From an uncultured Planctomycetaceae bacterium (GTDB taxonomy: Bacteria > Planctomycetota > Planctomycetia > Pirellulales > JACPPG01): a stretch of DNA of 5,762 nucleotides. The notes beneath the pieces were generated by a model. That model worked only from the letters and a program-made list of their open reading frames with translations. It made no database searches and had not been told where the DNA came from. Location: assembly GCA_945957305.1 (NCBI GenBank), contig CAMFLN010000258.1, forward strand, positions 1 to 5,762, read 5' to 3'. The translations under genes and the position numbers were made by a program. Shown one piece after another: positions 1 to 5,403 of this stretch. How positions within the stretch are numbered: position 1 is the stretch's first letter; each line of letters begins with the position of its first letter.

Positions 1-446
1 GTCCACAGGATCTTGCCGCTGCGATTATCAAGACAGGCTGTGCCGTAGGTGCCAAAATGAACCCACAGTCGGTCTCCCTCGACGAGCGACGTGGGCGAGG
101 CGTAGCTGTTCTTGACGTTGATCTTGGCCGGTTCCTCGACGGTGAAAACAGGAACGTCAAGCACCAGCCGTCCGCTGCCACGATCGACCAACAAGGCATG
201 TAGCGCGCGGCCGTCGTCAAGCGCCGTGGTGAGCCAAATCCGATCCTCGATAATGACAGGGCTCGACCAGCCACGCCCCGGTAGGGGCGTTTTCCAGGTA
301 ACGTTCTCGACTTCGCTCCATGTGGTCGCTAGCCCCGTGGCGTCGGCATGCCCTTGACCATCGGGCCCGCGGAATTGCGGCCACTCCTCGCCAGCCAGGC
401 AGCGGCCTGCAGCGAGCGTAAGGCAGAACGCCAGACAAAATCGCAT
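1..446 (-). CDS. Secreted PQQ-like beta-propeller repeat protein, N-terminal part (cut by left window edge)
   Basis: The reading frame starts at ATG 446-444 and stays open to position 1, giving 148 residues; the C-terminus lies outside the window. Residues 1-18 look like a Sec signal peptide (MRFCLAFCLTLAAGRCLA, cleavage probably after Ala18), so the protein should be exported. The mature start contains WPQFRGP (22-28), a hallmark of the PQQ-binding-like beta-propeller proteins common in planctomycetes. Propeller strand motifs follow: WKTPLPGRGWSSPVI (51-65), NSYASPTSL (113-121) and SGKILW (143-148), the last being the start of a typical 'cld..tGk.lW' PQQ repeat. In-frame ATGs at 476 and 500 would give longer products, but a GGAG motif sits before 446 and that start gives a compact signal peptide. 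Family members range from quinoprotein dehydrogenases to BamB-like non-catalytic propellers. The visible part has no cofactor residues that decide between them, so no enzyme activity is claimed. It is divergent from the DUF1080 gene. Confidence 0.9.
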   Translation of the reverse strand, partial: MRFCLAFCLTLAAGRCLAGEEWPQFRGPDGQGHADATGLATTWSEVENVTWKTPLPGRGWSSPVIIEDRIWLTTALDDGRALHALLVDRGSGRLVLDVPVFTVEEPAKINVKNSYASPTSLVEGDRLWVHFGTYGTACLDNRSGKILW

Positions 447-632
447 CACGACAGAGACTCCAGCAGCGGCAGGCATTCGAGGCGGGCTCGTACGGGGCAT
501 CTTTAGAATACTGTCGCCTGCCAAGGGTCGCCACAGCGCGACGGCGGAATGATTGCCGCGTGCTCGCGGGAGGCCTAGACTGAGCACCCGATTCTTGGCG
601 GTTTCCCTTCGTCGCACGATGCGAGGTTTATC
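447..632. other. Divergent intergenic spacer between the beta-propeller gene and the DUF1080 gene
   Basis: This 186-bp spacer should hold promoters for both divergent genes. No convincing paired -35/-10 elements are visible. The plus strand has an isolated TAGAAT (504-509), and the minus strand has an isolated TATTCT from the same AT-rich patch, neither with a good partner at 16-18 bp. An inverted repeat with 7-bp arms (GGCAGGC 468-474 and GCCTGCC 516-522) spans 41 nt of spacer. Its significance is unclear because short GC-rich arms are expected by chance in DNA of this composition. Confidence 0.4.
458..461 (-). promoter_or_regulatory. Shine-Dalgarno-like GGAG that favours the ATG at 446
   Basis: On the minus strand GGAG lies 11 nt before the ATG at 446-444. 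The alternative in-frame ATGs at 476 and 500 have no comparable purine-rich motif upstream. The spacing is slightly long, so this supports the start without proving it. Confidence 0.4.
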
Positions 633-2036
633 ATGGCGTGTCGCCGCACGGTATTTTCCTGGTTCGTGTTCGGGGCGGTTCTGGCTGGCTGGGTTCGCCC
701 CGCGCTGTTGGCGTCCGAGGTTGACGCGGATGGCTTCGAGCGAATCTTCGACGGGCGAACTCTCGACGGCTGGAAAGGCCAGGACATGTCGTTTTGGAGC
801 GTCGAAGACGAGGCGATCACCGGCACAATCTCGGCCGAGCATGCCCCGCCGATGAACCAATACCTGGTTTGGCAGCGAGAACTGGTGGACGACTTTGAGC
901 TGAAGCTCGATTTTCGCCTGACTGGCTCGGATACCAAAATCACCAATGGCGGATTTCAATTTCGTAGCCGCCGCCTGCCCAACGGCGATGTGGCCGGCTA
1001 TCAGGTCGACAACAATTTTCAACAGCCGTGGCGAGCGCGACTTTACGACGAATTTGGTCGGCACGATCTAGCGGTCGAAGGTGAGCAAAGCGAATTTGAC
1101 GCGGCGGGACAGCGGCATGTCAAACCGCTTGAATTCGCCGGCGGAAAGCCGCCGGAATTTCGCCTCGACAAGTGGCATGAATATCACCTTGTCTGCCGGG
1201 GACCTCTGTTGCGGCTGTACGTCAATGGCACGCTGATCGCGCAATGCACCGACCACGATCCGCAACAATACGAAGCGCTCGGCGTGTTGGCGATGCAATT
1301 GCATACCGGCCCACCGCAAAAGGCCCAGTTCCGCAATCTGCGGTACAAGAAATTACCGCTCGCGCGGCCTATCACACCGCGGCAACGGTTGCTGGCCGAG
1401 GCAGCGCTCGATTGGCAGTTGGGCGAGCGCGTCACGGCGCACCAACCCCCCCTTGCGCCGTCCGGCACGATTACGGTCGATCAGGATGCGGAGGGTGTCG
1501 CCGCACATCGCGGGGCCAAGGTCGTTCGCGTCGACACGGGGTACCTCGACGCCGGTAAGGACTGGAACACACCCGGCAAGGCCATCACGATCTATCTGCG
1601 CGCCCGCGCCGCGGAGGGAAACTGGAATTACGGCCTGTTCGCCAAACGGGGCGATCACGACCATGTAAATTTCTGCCTATTCAGCACCGATCTCCCGACC
1701 ACGACGGGCGATGACATCGGCTTCGAAGTCCACACCGACCAAGGGTTCTTCATGGCGTCATTTCCGGTGAACCCAGTCGATCCGTTAGCCTGGCACGACT
1801 TGGTCGGACGCTATGACGGTCGAATGGTTCAGATCCTGTGCGACGGAAAGCTCATGGCGCAGACGCCGGCCGGGGGCGAATTGACACAGAATAGCGAGCC
1901 GCTGCTGATCGGTGCTGAAACTGACAAGGGAAAGGTCGGCCGCCTCTTCCGCGGCGAAATGGAGCGAGCGTCCCTTTGGACGCGCGCACTTTCCGACGAG
2001 GAAGTGAAAACGCTGCTCGATTTGAAACCCGAATAA
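633..2036 (+). CDS. Secreted DUF1080 (3-keto-disaccharide hydrolase family) protein with C-terminal LamG-like domain
   Basis: This 467-residue protein starts at ATG 633, preceded at 6 nt spacing by GCGAGG (621-626), a good ribosome binding site. Residues 1-27 form a Sec signal peptide (MACRR n-region, hydrophobic FSWFVFGAVLAGW, ending near ALLAS). Residues about 35-239 are a DUF1080/3-keto-disaccharide hydrolase domain: it opens with FERIFDGRTLDGWKG, has WSVEDEAITGT (55-65), the strand FELKLDFRL (88-96), NGGFQFRS (105-112), WHEYHLVCRGPLLRLYVNG (181-199) and closes with AQFRNLRYKKL (231-241). Residues about 258-463 form a second jelly-roll of the LamG/concanavalin A-like type: WHDLVGRYDGRMVQILCDGKL (387-407), LLIGAE (424-429) and FRGEMERASLWTRALSDEEV (439-458). 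Characterised DUF1080 enzymes cleave 3-keto-glycosides; substrate and activity here are inferred. The second domain probably binds carbohydrate. The gene converges on the ThuA-like gene. Confidence 0.93.
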   Translation: MACRRTVFSWFVFGAVLAGWVRPALLASEVDADGFERIFDGRTLDGWKGQDMSFWSVEDEAITGTISAEHAPPMNQYLVWQRELVDDFELKLDFRLTGSDTKITNGGFQFRSRRLPNGDVAGYQVDNNFQQPWRARLYDEFGRHDLAVEGEQSEFDAAGQRHVKPLEFAGGKPPEFRLDKWHEYHLVCRGPLLRLYVNGTLIAQCTDHDPQQYEALGVLAMQLHTGPPQKAQFRNLRYKKLPLARPITPRQRLLAEAALDWQLGERVTAHQPPLAPSGTITVDQDAEGVAAHRGAKVVRVDTGYLDAGKDWNTPGKAITIYLRARAAEGNWNYGLFAKRGDHDHVNFCLFSTDLPTTTGDDIGFEVHTDQGFFMASFPVNPVDPLAWHDLVGRYDGRMVQILCDGKLMAQTPAGGELTQNSEPLLIGAETDKGKVGRLFRGEMERASLWTRALSDEEVKTLLDLKPE

Positions 2037-2042
2037 GCAGAA

Positions 2043-2143
2043 ACATCCGCAGAGACGCAGATCGGCCATGCGATCGCCCAGTGAATCCGGGCGATTGTCA
2101 CTCGTCTTCTTTTATCTGCGCTTTCTGCGTCATCTGCGGATGT
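2043..2143. repeat. Imperfect inverted repeat in the convergent spacer, built of TCTGCG units
   Basis: The left arm 2043-2061 (ACATCCGCAGA then GACGCAGA) pairs with the right arm 2124-2143 over 19 base pairs with a single unpaired A at 2132. The right side carries TCTGCG three times at exact 9-nt intervals (2115, 2124, 2133). The left arm carries the complement CGCAGA twice, at 2048 and 2056. Between the arms lies a second, smaller hairpin (2071-2097). The element sits between the stop codons of two convergent genes, where it could end transcription from both sides or be a dispersed genomic repeat. Similar CGCAGAT-type intergenic repeats occur in many environmental bacterial genomes; copy number here cannot be judged from one window. 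Confidence 0.7.
2071..2097. terminator. GC-rich hairpin after the DUF1080 gene, weak terminator candidate
   Basis: ATCGCCC (2073-2079) pairs perfectly with GGGCGAT (2089-2095) around a 9-nt loop, and the stem extends by a G-U and a C-G pair to 2071/2097. It begins 35 nt after the DUF1080 stop. The downstream plus-strand sequence is only moderately T-rich (CTTCTTTTAT at 2106-2115) and not adjacent to the stem, so it is not a textbook intrinsic terminator. Confidence 0.35.
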
Positions 2144-2180
2144 ACTTGGACTCTTCCGCGATTGCTTGACGAGGCGAAGC

Positions 2181-3113
2181 TTATTTCTTCTTTCCCTTCG
2201 GATCGAGGTTTTTCTTCAGCTCTTCCTTCTCAACGGTTGACGGGATGCCGTCGGCCGGCACGTCGCCATGCGCGGCCCAGACCAGCGCGTTGAGAATCAA
2301 TTTGCGGAAGTACTGGTCACCCCAGTTGATGTGAAAGTGCCCGCCGGTGAAGCCGAAGCCCCGTCCGCCGTCCGGTCGTTCGACAGCCCAGGCCAACACT
2401 TCTTCACGTCCCGGATGTTCCTTGGCGGCCGGCGTTCCACGAACTCCATCGGGCGGAGTCGCTTTGACGATCGGGATCACCCCTTCCATCTCGGGGCGAA
2501 AACGCATGTTGAAGTACCACTCGTCACGAATCGCAAATGGCTTCACGCCATGCGTGATCGGATGGTCGGGCAGGCTTTTGATCTCGGCGACCCAATGGGG
2601 GTTGATCGAATAACCCGTCTCATAGTAGCCGCCGATCCAATCCTTGAGCTCAGGCCCTCCTTTATCCTTGGGTACCTCGACGGCGTAGTGCACGCAAACC
2701 AGCCCAACCCCCTTGGCGATCAGGTCGCGCATCTGGGCGAGATTGGCATCGCGAATCAGAGGGTGCCCTGATCCGCCGTCCATGTACAGCATCACGGCGG
2801 CAGCGCCGTCGAAGGCCTGCGGATCCTTAGGCCAGCCATTGAGGTGCGCGTCACACTTGATTCCCTTGACCTGGTCCAAGCATTGCTTGAGCAACAGAAC
2901 TCCGGCATTGAATTCGTGGTCTCCCGGGCCATGGCTGGGAGTGCCGGCGACCAACACGATTTTCTTTTCCTGGTCCTCGGCCTGAGCGGACTGAACAAGC
3001 GTGAACCGGCTCAACACGACTGCCAACACGAGCAGGAAACGCAGCGAAGCGGAAATCACCTGTGGAAAACCGAAGCGGGAAGTCCAATCACGAGGGCAAG
3101 TCATTTCATCCAT
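2181..3113 (-). CDS. Secreted ThuA-like domain protein
   Basis: This 310-residue protein starts at ATG 3113-3111; an in-frame ATG at 3104 (Met4) is an equally possible start. Residues about 22-45 form a hydrophobic signal segment (SLRFLLVLAVVLSRFTLVQSAQA) with an AQA cleavage site before Glu46, so export is predicted. The n-region is unusually long (about 20 residues), which may mean the true start is further in, although the GTG at Val19 has no clear ribosome binding site. Residues about 51-281 are a ThuA-like domain with the class I glutamine amidotransferase-like fold: KIVLVAG (51-57), HGPGDHEF (61-68), GVGLVCVHYAVE (135-146, the nucleophile-elbow region), GGYYE (161-165), HPITHGV (184-190), DEWYF (197-201), GFGFTGGHFHINW (252-264) and RKLILNALVWAA (270-281). 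The tail is Lys-rich and ends GKKK. Rhizobial ThuA works with ThuB in trehalose and 3-keto-trehalose use; the role of planctomycete secreted paralogues is unproven. Beside a DUF1080 gene, a sugar-related role is a reasonable inference. Confidence 0.92.
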   Translation of the reverse strand: MDEMTCPRDWTSRFGFPQVISASLRFLLVLAVVLSRFTLVQSAQAEDQEKKIVLVAGTPSHGPGDHEFNAGVLLLKQCLDQVKGIKCDAHLNGWPKDPQAFDGAAAVMLYMDGGSGHPLIRDANLAQMRDLIAKGVGLVCVHYAVEVPKDKGGPELKDWIGGYYETGYSINPHWVAEIKSLPDHPITHGVKPFAIRDEWYFNMRFRPEMEGVIPIVKATPPDGVRGTPAAKEHPGREEVLAWAVERPDGGRGFGFTGGHFHINWGDQYFRKLILNALVWAAHGDVPADGIPSTVEKEELKKNLDPKGKKK

Positions 3114-3148
3114 TCCCAGGAGTGACGATGCGAGAGAATACAGTCGCG

Positions 3149-3168
3149 CAACCTGGCGGCCCAGGTTG
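3149..3168. promoter_or_regulatory. Perfect 20-bp inverted repeat upstream of the ThuA-like gene
   Basis: CAACCTGG (3149-3156) and CCAGGTTG (3161-3168) are perfectly complementary 8-bp arms around a 4-nt centre. The repeat ends 35 bp before the ThuA-like ATG. An AT-rich TATTCT (minus strand, 3140-3135) lies between it and the gene and could be a -10 element, but no matching -35 is seen. It could be an operator or a 5' leader hairpin; there is no T-run to suggest a terminator. Confidence 0.4.
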
Positions 3169-3227
3169 GATTCTCATCTTACACCGCCGCCCAGGGGGAA
3201 TGAACCGCCTAGCGGATGACGAAATCT

Positions 3228-3248
3228 ATGCACCAAGAAATGGTGCAT
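3228..3248 (-). terminator. Perfect 8-bp hairpin downstream of the 267-codon gene
   Basis: ATGCACCA (3228-3235) and TGGTGCAT (3241-3248) form a perfect 8-bp stem with a 5-nt loop. In minus-strand transcription it lies 40 nt after the stop of the 267-codon gene. It is followed by AGATTTCG rather than a U-tract, so intrinsic termination is only possible. It may act as an RNA 3'-end stabiliser, or as a protein-binding palindrome for the downstream ThuA-like gene. Confidence 0.4.
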
Positions 3249-3258
3249 TCGCCGGGGG

Positions 3259-3286
3259 CCGCGGAAAGTGATACTTTAGCCCGCGG
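3259..3286 (-). terminator. Stem-loop directly after the stop of the 267-codon gene
   Basis: Two CCGCGG blocks (3259-3264 and 3281-3286) flank an AAAGT/ACTTT stem (3265-3269 and 3273-3277) with a 3-nt loop, giving an 11-bp stem with a 3-nt bulge. It begins one base after the TGA of the 267-codon gene in transcription direction. No U-tract follows (the next bases are C-rich), so its action as a terminator is uncertain; Rho-dependent ends or RNA stabilisation are alternatives. Confidence 0.4.
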
Positions 3287-3287
3287 T

Positions 3288-4091
3288 TCAGCGCTTGCGG
3301 CCGAGACTGCGCGGCTGCTCGAGCAGCGGTTTAGTGGCTCGGCGGACCTCCCCAGTTGCCTGGGGTGCATTATCGCCCGTCACGGGCAGCGGCGCCACGC
3401 CATCGTCTAGTTCCGCTGCTTGTTGCGACTGATCGTAGGAATTAGTGCTTTCAGGTGCTACCGGTGAATCCGCTGGGCTCGTTGACTCGACCGCAGGCGG
3501 TAAGGGGATCTGCGACGGGGCCAAGCCGCCAACGGCTTCTGCCTCTTTTTGCGGCGCAGGAGGACGCTTGATCTGGTCGGGTTGCGTAACCATTCCATGC
3601 AGTGTTGCTGGCCGTCGCGGCGAAACGCTCTTCTTCGGCGACGCTGCGACCCGCGGTGATGTTGACCGTGCCTTGCGATCAGAGCTTTTCTTAGTGACCG
3701 GCGCATCAACCGCGTCCTGCCCCTTTTTCATGGCTGGTTCCGACGTCGCATCAATGAGCGCGGCGACAGCGTCGTGGGGGCGCACGTCCGCTGCCGTCTG
3801 GCCTGCGCTGCCAATGGATTGCGAACGGACTGTGGTCTCGTCGGAGGGCGCTTCTTTTTCAACCAGCGACGCTGACTTCTGCTGGACGACATCTGCAGGT
3901 GGCGGCAGGGGACGAACGACCATCACGACCGGGCGCCGAGGCGAGGCCGAAAGCTGCGACTCCTCGCTGGAAGTTACCCGCGAGGTCGGACGCTTGACGT
4001 CTCCTGCAGCGCGAACGGCGTGGCAGCGACCGCCCAGGCTCAAGGCAGCCCCGAAAGCAAACAACAGAGTTCCTAGTTTTCGCGATCCCAT
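3288..4091 (-). CDS. Hypothetical exported Pro/Ser/Ala-rich protein, probably disordered
   Basis: I do not recognise a family. The 267-residue product has a clear Sec signal peptide (MGSRKLGTLLFAFGAALSLGGRCHA, cleavage near Ala25), which is the main reason to prefer this strand over the long antisense frame at 3445-4128. The rest is low-complexity and rich in Ser, Pro, Ala, Lys, Arg and charged residues, with no hydrophobic core pattern, suggesting an intrinsically disordered secreted or periplasmic protein. SPRRP occurs twice (50-54 and 157-161), with related SPRV (145-148) and SPKK (151-154). A proline-rich stretch RPLPPP covers 60-65, and the C-terminus is basic (GRKR). Cys23, within the predicted signal peptide, is the only cysteine. 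The ribosome binding site is weak. The gene is upstream of, and co-directional with, the ThuA-like gene, but a 174-bp gap with two hairpins separates them, so an operon is unlikely. It could be lineage-specific. Confidence 0.6.
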   Translation of the reverse strand: MGSRKLGTLLFAFGAALSLGGRCHAVRAAGDVKRPTSRVTSSEESQLSASPRRPVVMVVRPLPPPADVVQQKSASLVEKEAPSDETTVRSQSIGSAGQTAADVRPHDAVAALIDATSEPAMKKGQDAVDAPVTKKSSDRKARSTSPRVAASPKKSVSPRRPATLHGMVTQPDQIKRPPAPQKEAEAVGGLAPSQIPLPPAVESTSPADSPVAPESTNSYDQSQQAAELDDGVAPLPVTGDNAPQATGEVRRATKPLLEQPRSLGRKR

Positions 4092-4426
4092 GTTGCGTAT
4101 CGCTGGACCCGAGTGTCACCCAAAATAACGAACGATTACCGACACGCACGTTTGCCGGCTGTGCCTAGGAATCGTCGAATTGGGCTTGTCGCCATGAGAC
4201 CATGCATTATGACCGCGCAACCTTGACCGGCAATGCGCGTCAGAGCTTGGGCAGCTTCCGGGAGCGGAACAACGCGCAAACTTTCTGGCGGACTAACGTC
4301 CAGAGGCCGCGATGACCTCACCGGCGCGTGCCGATTTTCCCAACGTTAGCGATGCGCGAAGAGATAGCAGTTGAGACGAATGCGTCCACCTCGAGGACAA
4401 GCGAATAGTTCGGGCGCCGGCGGATG
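4092..4426. other. 335-bp intergenic stretch without a convincing gene
   Basis: The stretch lies between the stop of the haloalkane dehalogenase-like gene and the start of the 267-codon gene, both on the minus strand. The longest frame is a 61-codon GTG-start frame (4136-4321, minus) with no ribosome binding site, signal or family resemblance, so it is not called as a gene. Notable items are a possible minus-strand promoter (4206-4233) and short self-complementary sites ATGCAT (4202-4207), CCTCGAGG (4389-4396) and GGCGCC (4413-4418). No clear terminator follows the dehalogenase-like gene. Confidence 0.5.
4206..4233 (-). promoter_or_regulatory. Possible sigma70-type promoter for the 267-codon gene
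   Basis: On the minus strand TTGCCG (4233-4228, 4 of 6 to the -35 consensus) is followed after 16 nt by CATAAT (4211-4206, 5 of 6 to the -10 consensus). The position would leave a leader of roughly 110 nt before the ATG at 4091. Matches of this quality occur by chance, so this is tentative. Confidence 0.25.
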
Positions 4427-5338
4427 TTACTTAGCCTGATGCCGGGCGAGAAACTGCACGATCTGCTCGGCGATTTCTTCGCCTTTGTCCTCTTGTAGGA
4501 AATGGGCCGCGTCGCGGATCGTGATCGCGGGCTCGTCTTTGGCCGTGGGAATCAGGCGGCGAAAGAACTCATCGCCACCGGCCGTAATCGGATCACTATC
4601 CGAGAACATGACCAGCGCCGGCTTGTGCCATTGTTTCAACGCCTCACGCGTGCGCGACATCACCGGGGCCGCTTCGTCTGTCGGGGAAATCGGCACCAGC
4701 AAGGGGAACTTCGCAGCGCCGGCTTTGTACGTCGCGTCAGGAAACGGCGCTTCATAAGCAGCCAGGATCTCGGGCGAGGGATTGGATTTCGTGGCCCCAC
4801 CGATGACGAACGCGACCGGCAGATCGGTCATCTTTTCGGCAAAGCCGCGCCAGGCGGCGAATGCGGCGGCGCTCTTCTTCGCGGCCTCGGTCTGGGGTGC
4901 TTCGCCCGTCGGCAATCCGGTGTTCATGATGACGAGTGAGTGAAACCGCTCGGCCATTTCCACCGCCAGTGGCAAACCGATCAGTCCTCCCCAATCCTGG
5001 CAAACTAGCGTGATCCGCTGCAGGTCGAGGGCCGTGATAAACTGCGCCACCGTGTCGTGATGCAGGGCGTACGTGTAGTCCGCCCGCTCGCCGGGCTTAT
5101 CCGAGCGGCCAAATCCGATCAAGTCCGGGGCGACCACGCGATGCCTTGTGGCCAGGATCGGCACCATCTTGCGATACAAATAGCACCACGACGGTTCGCC
5201 GTGCAGGCATAGAATTGGATCCCCCTTCCCCTCGTCAAGGTAGTGCATCCGCAAGCCGCTCACCTCGACATAGTGCGGCTCGTACGAGAACCCAGGCAGA
5301 TTCTGGAAACGTTCGTCGGGCGTGCGAAGGACTTTCAT
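4427..5338 (-). CDS. Haloalkane dehalogenase-like alpha/beta hydrolase
   Basis: The product is 303 residues, the usual length for haloalkane dehalogenases (EC 3.8.1.5), which hydrolyse a carbon-halogen bond to give an alcohol and halide. The alpha/beta-hydrolase motifs are complete: the oxyanion loop HGEPSW (46-51), APDLIGFGRSDKP (70-82), and the nucleophile elbow CQDWGG (113-118) with Asp115 as nucleophile and Trp116 as the first halide-binding residue. The acid is probably Asp249 in FSDSDPI (245-251), and the base is His279 in AHFLQED (278-284). HGEP plus QDWGG, with the acid after the seventh strand, resembles subfamily HLD-I. Trp163 in the cap (AAWRGF) is a candidate second halide-binding Trp. 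There is no signal peptide, so it should be cytoplasmic. The start ATG 5338 is supported by AGGA (5352-5349) at 10 nt and by the conserved-looking N-terminus. It follows the MDR gene by 65 bp and may be co-transcribed. Related fluoroacetate or epoxide hydrolases are alternatives, less likely given the Trp pattern. Confidence 0.88.
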   Translation of the reverse strand: MKVLRTPDERFQNLPGFSYEPHYVEVSGLRMHYLDEGKGDPILCLHGEPSWCYLYRKMVPILATRHRVVAPDLIGFGRSDKPGERADYTYALHHDTVAQFITALDLQRITLVCQDWGGLIGLPLAVEMAERFHSLVIMNTGLPTGEAPQTEAAKKSAAAFAAWRGFAEKMTDLPVAFVIGGATKSNPSPEILAAYEAPFPDATYKAGAAKFPLLVPISPTDEAAPVMSRTREALKQWHKPALVMFSDSDPITAGGDEFFRRLIPTAKDEPAITIRDAAHFLQEDKGEEIAEQIVQFLARHQAK

Positions 5339-5403
5339 AGCCTGAGTTTCCTGTAGGAGGTTGGTCTTCGTGCGGCAGCGGCAACCCGCGCGTGCGTCGT
5401 ACG

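Noticed and set aside
217..534. 105-codon minus-strand frame
   Set aside because: It overlaps the beta-propeller gene in another frame; the propeller frame has a signal peptide and family motifs, so this is a shadow.
544..559. Near-palindrome GCGGAAT-G-ATTGCCGC in the divergent spacer as an operator
   Set aside because: Short, GC-rich and with an asymmetric extra base; a chance occurrence is likely and nothing else supports it.
2115..2138. Regularly spaced TCTGCG units as a CRISPR-like array
   Set aside because: The units are 6 nt at 9-nt spacing, far too short for CRISPR repeats and spacers, and there are no cas genes.
2268..2771. 167-codon plus-strand frame opposite the ThuA-like gene
   Set aside because: It lies wholly antisense to a well-supported gene and shows no family features.
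3445..4128. 227-codon plus-strand frame overlapping the 267-codon minus-strand gene
   Set aside because: It has no signal peptide, no domain resemblance and no good ribosome binding site, while the minus-strand frame begins with a clear signal peptide. It is probably a shadow, though not fully excluded.
4136..4321. 61-codon minus-strand frame in the intergenic gap
   Set aside because: GTG start with no ribosome binding site, no recognisable features, and it spans the best promoter candidate in the gap.
4502..4939. 145-codon plus-strand frame opposite the dehalogenase-like gene
   Set aside because: Arg/Gly-rich antisense translation typical of a GC-rich coding shadow, with no domain resemblance.
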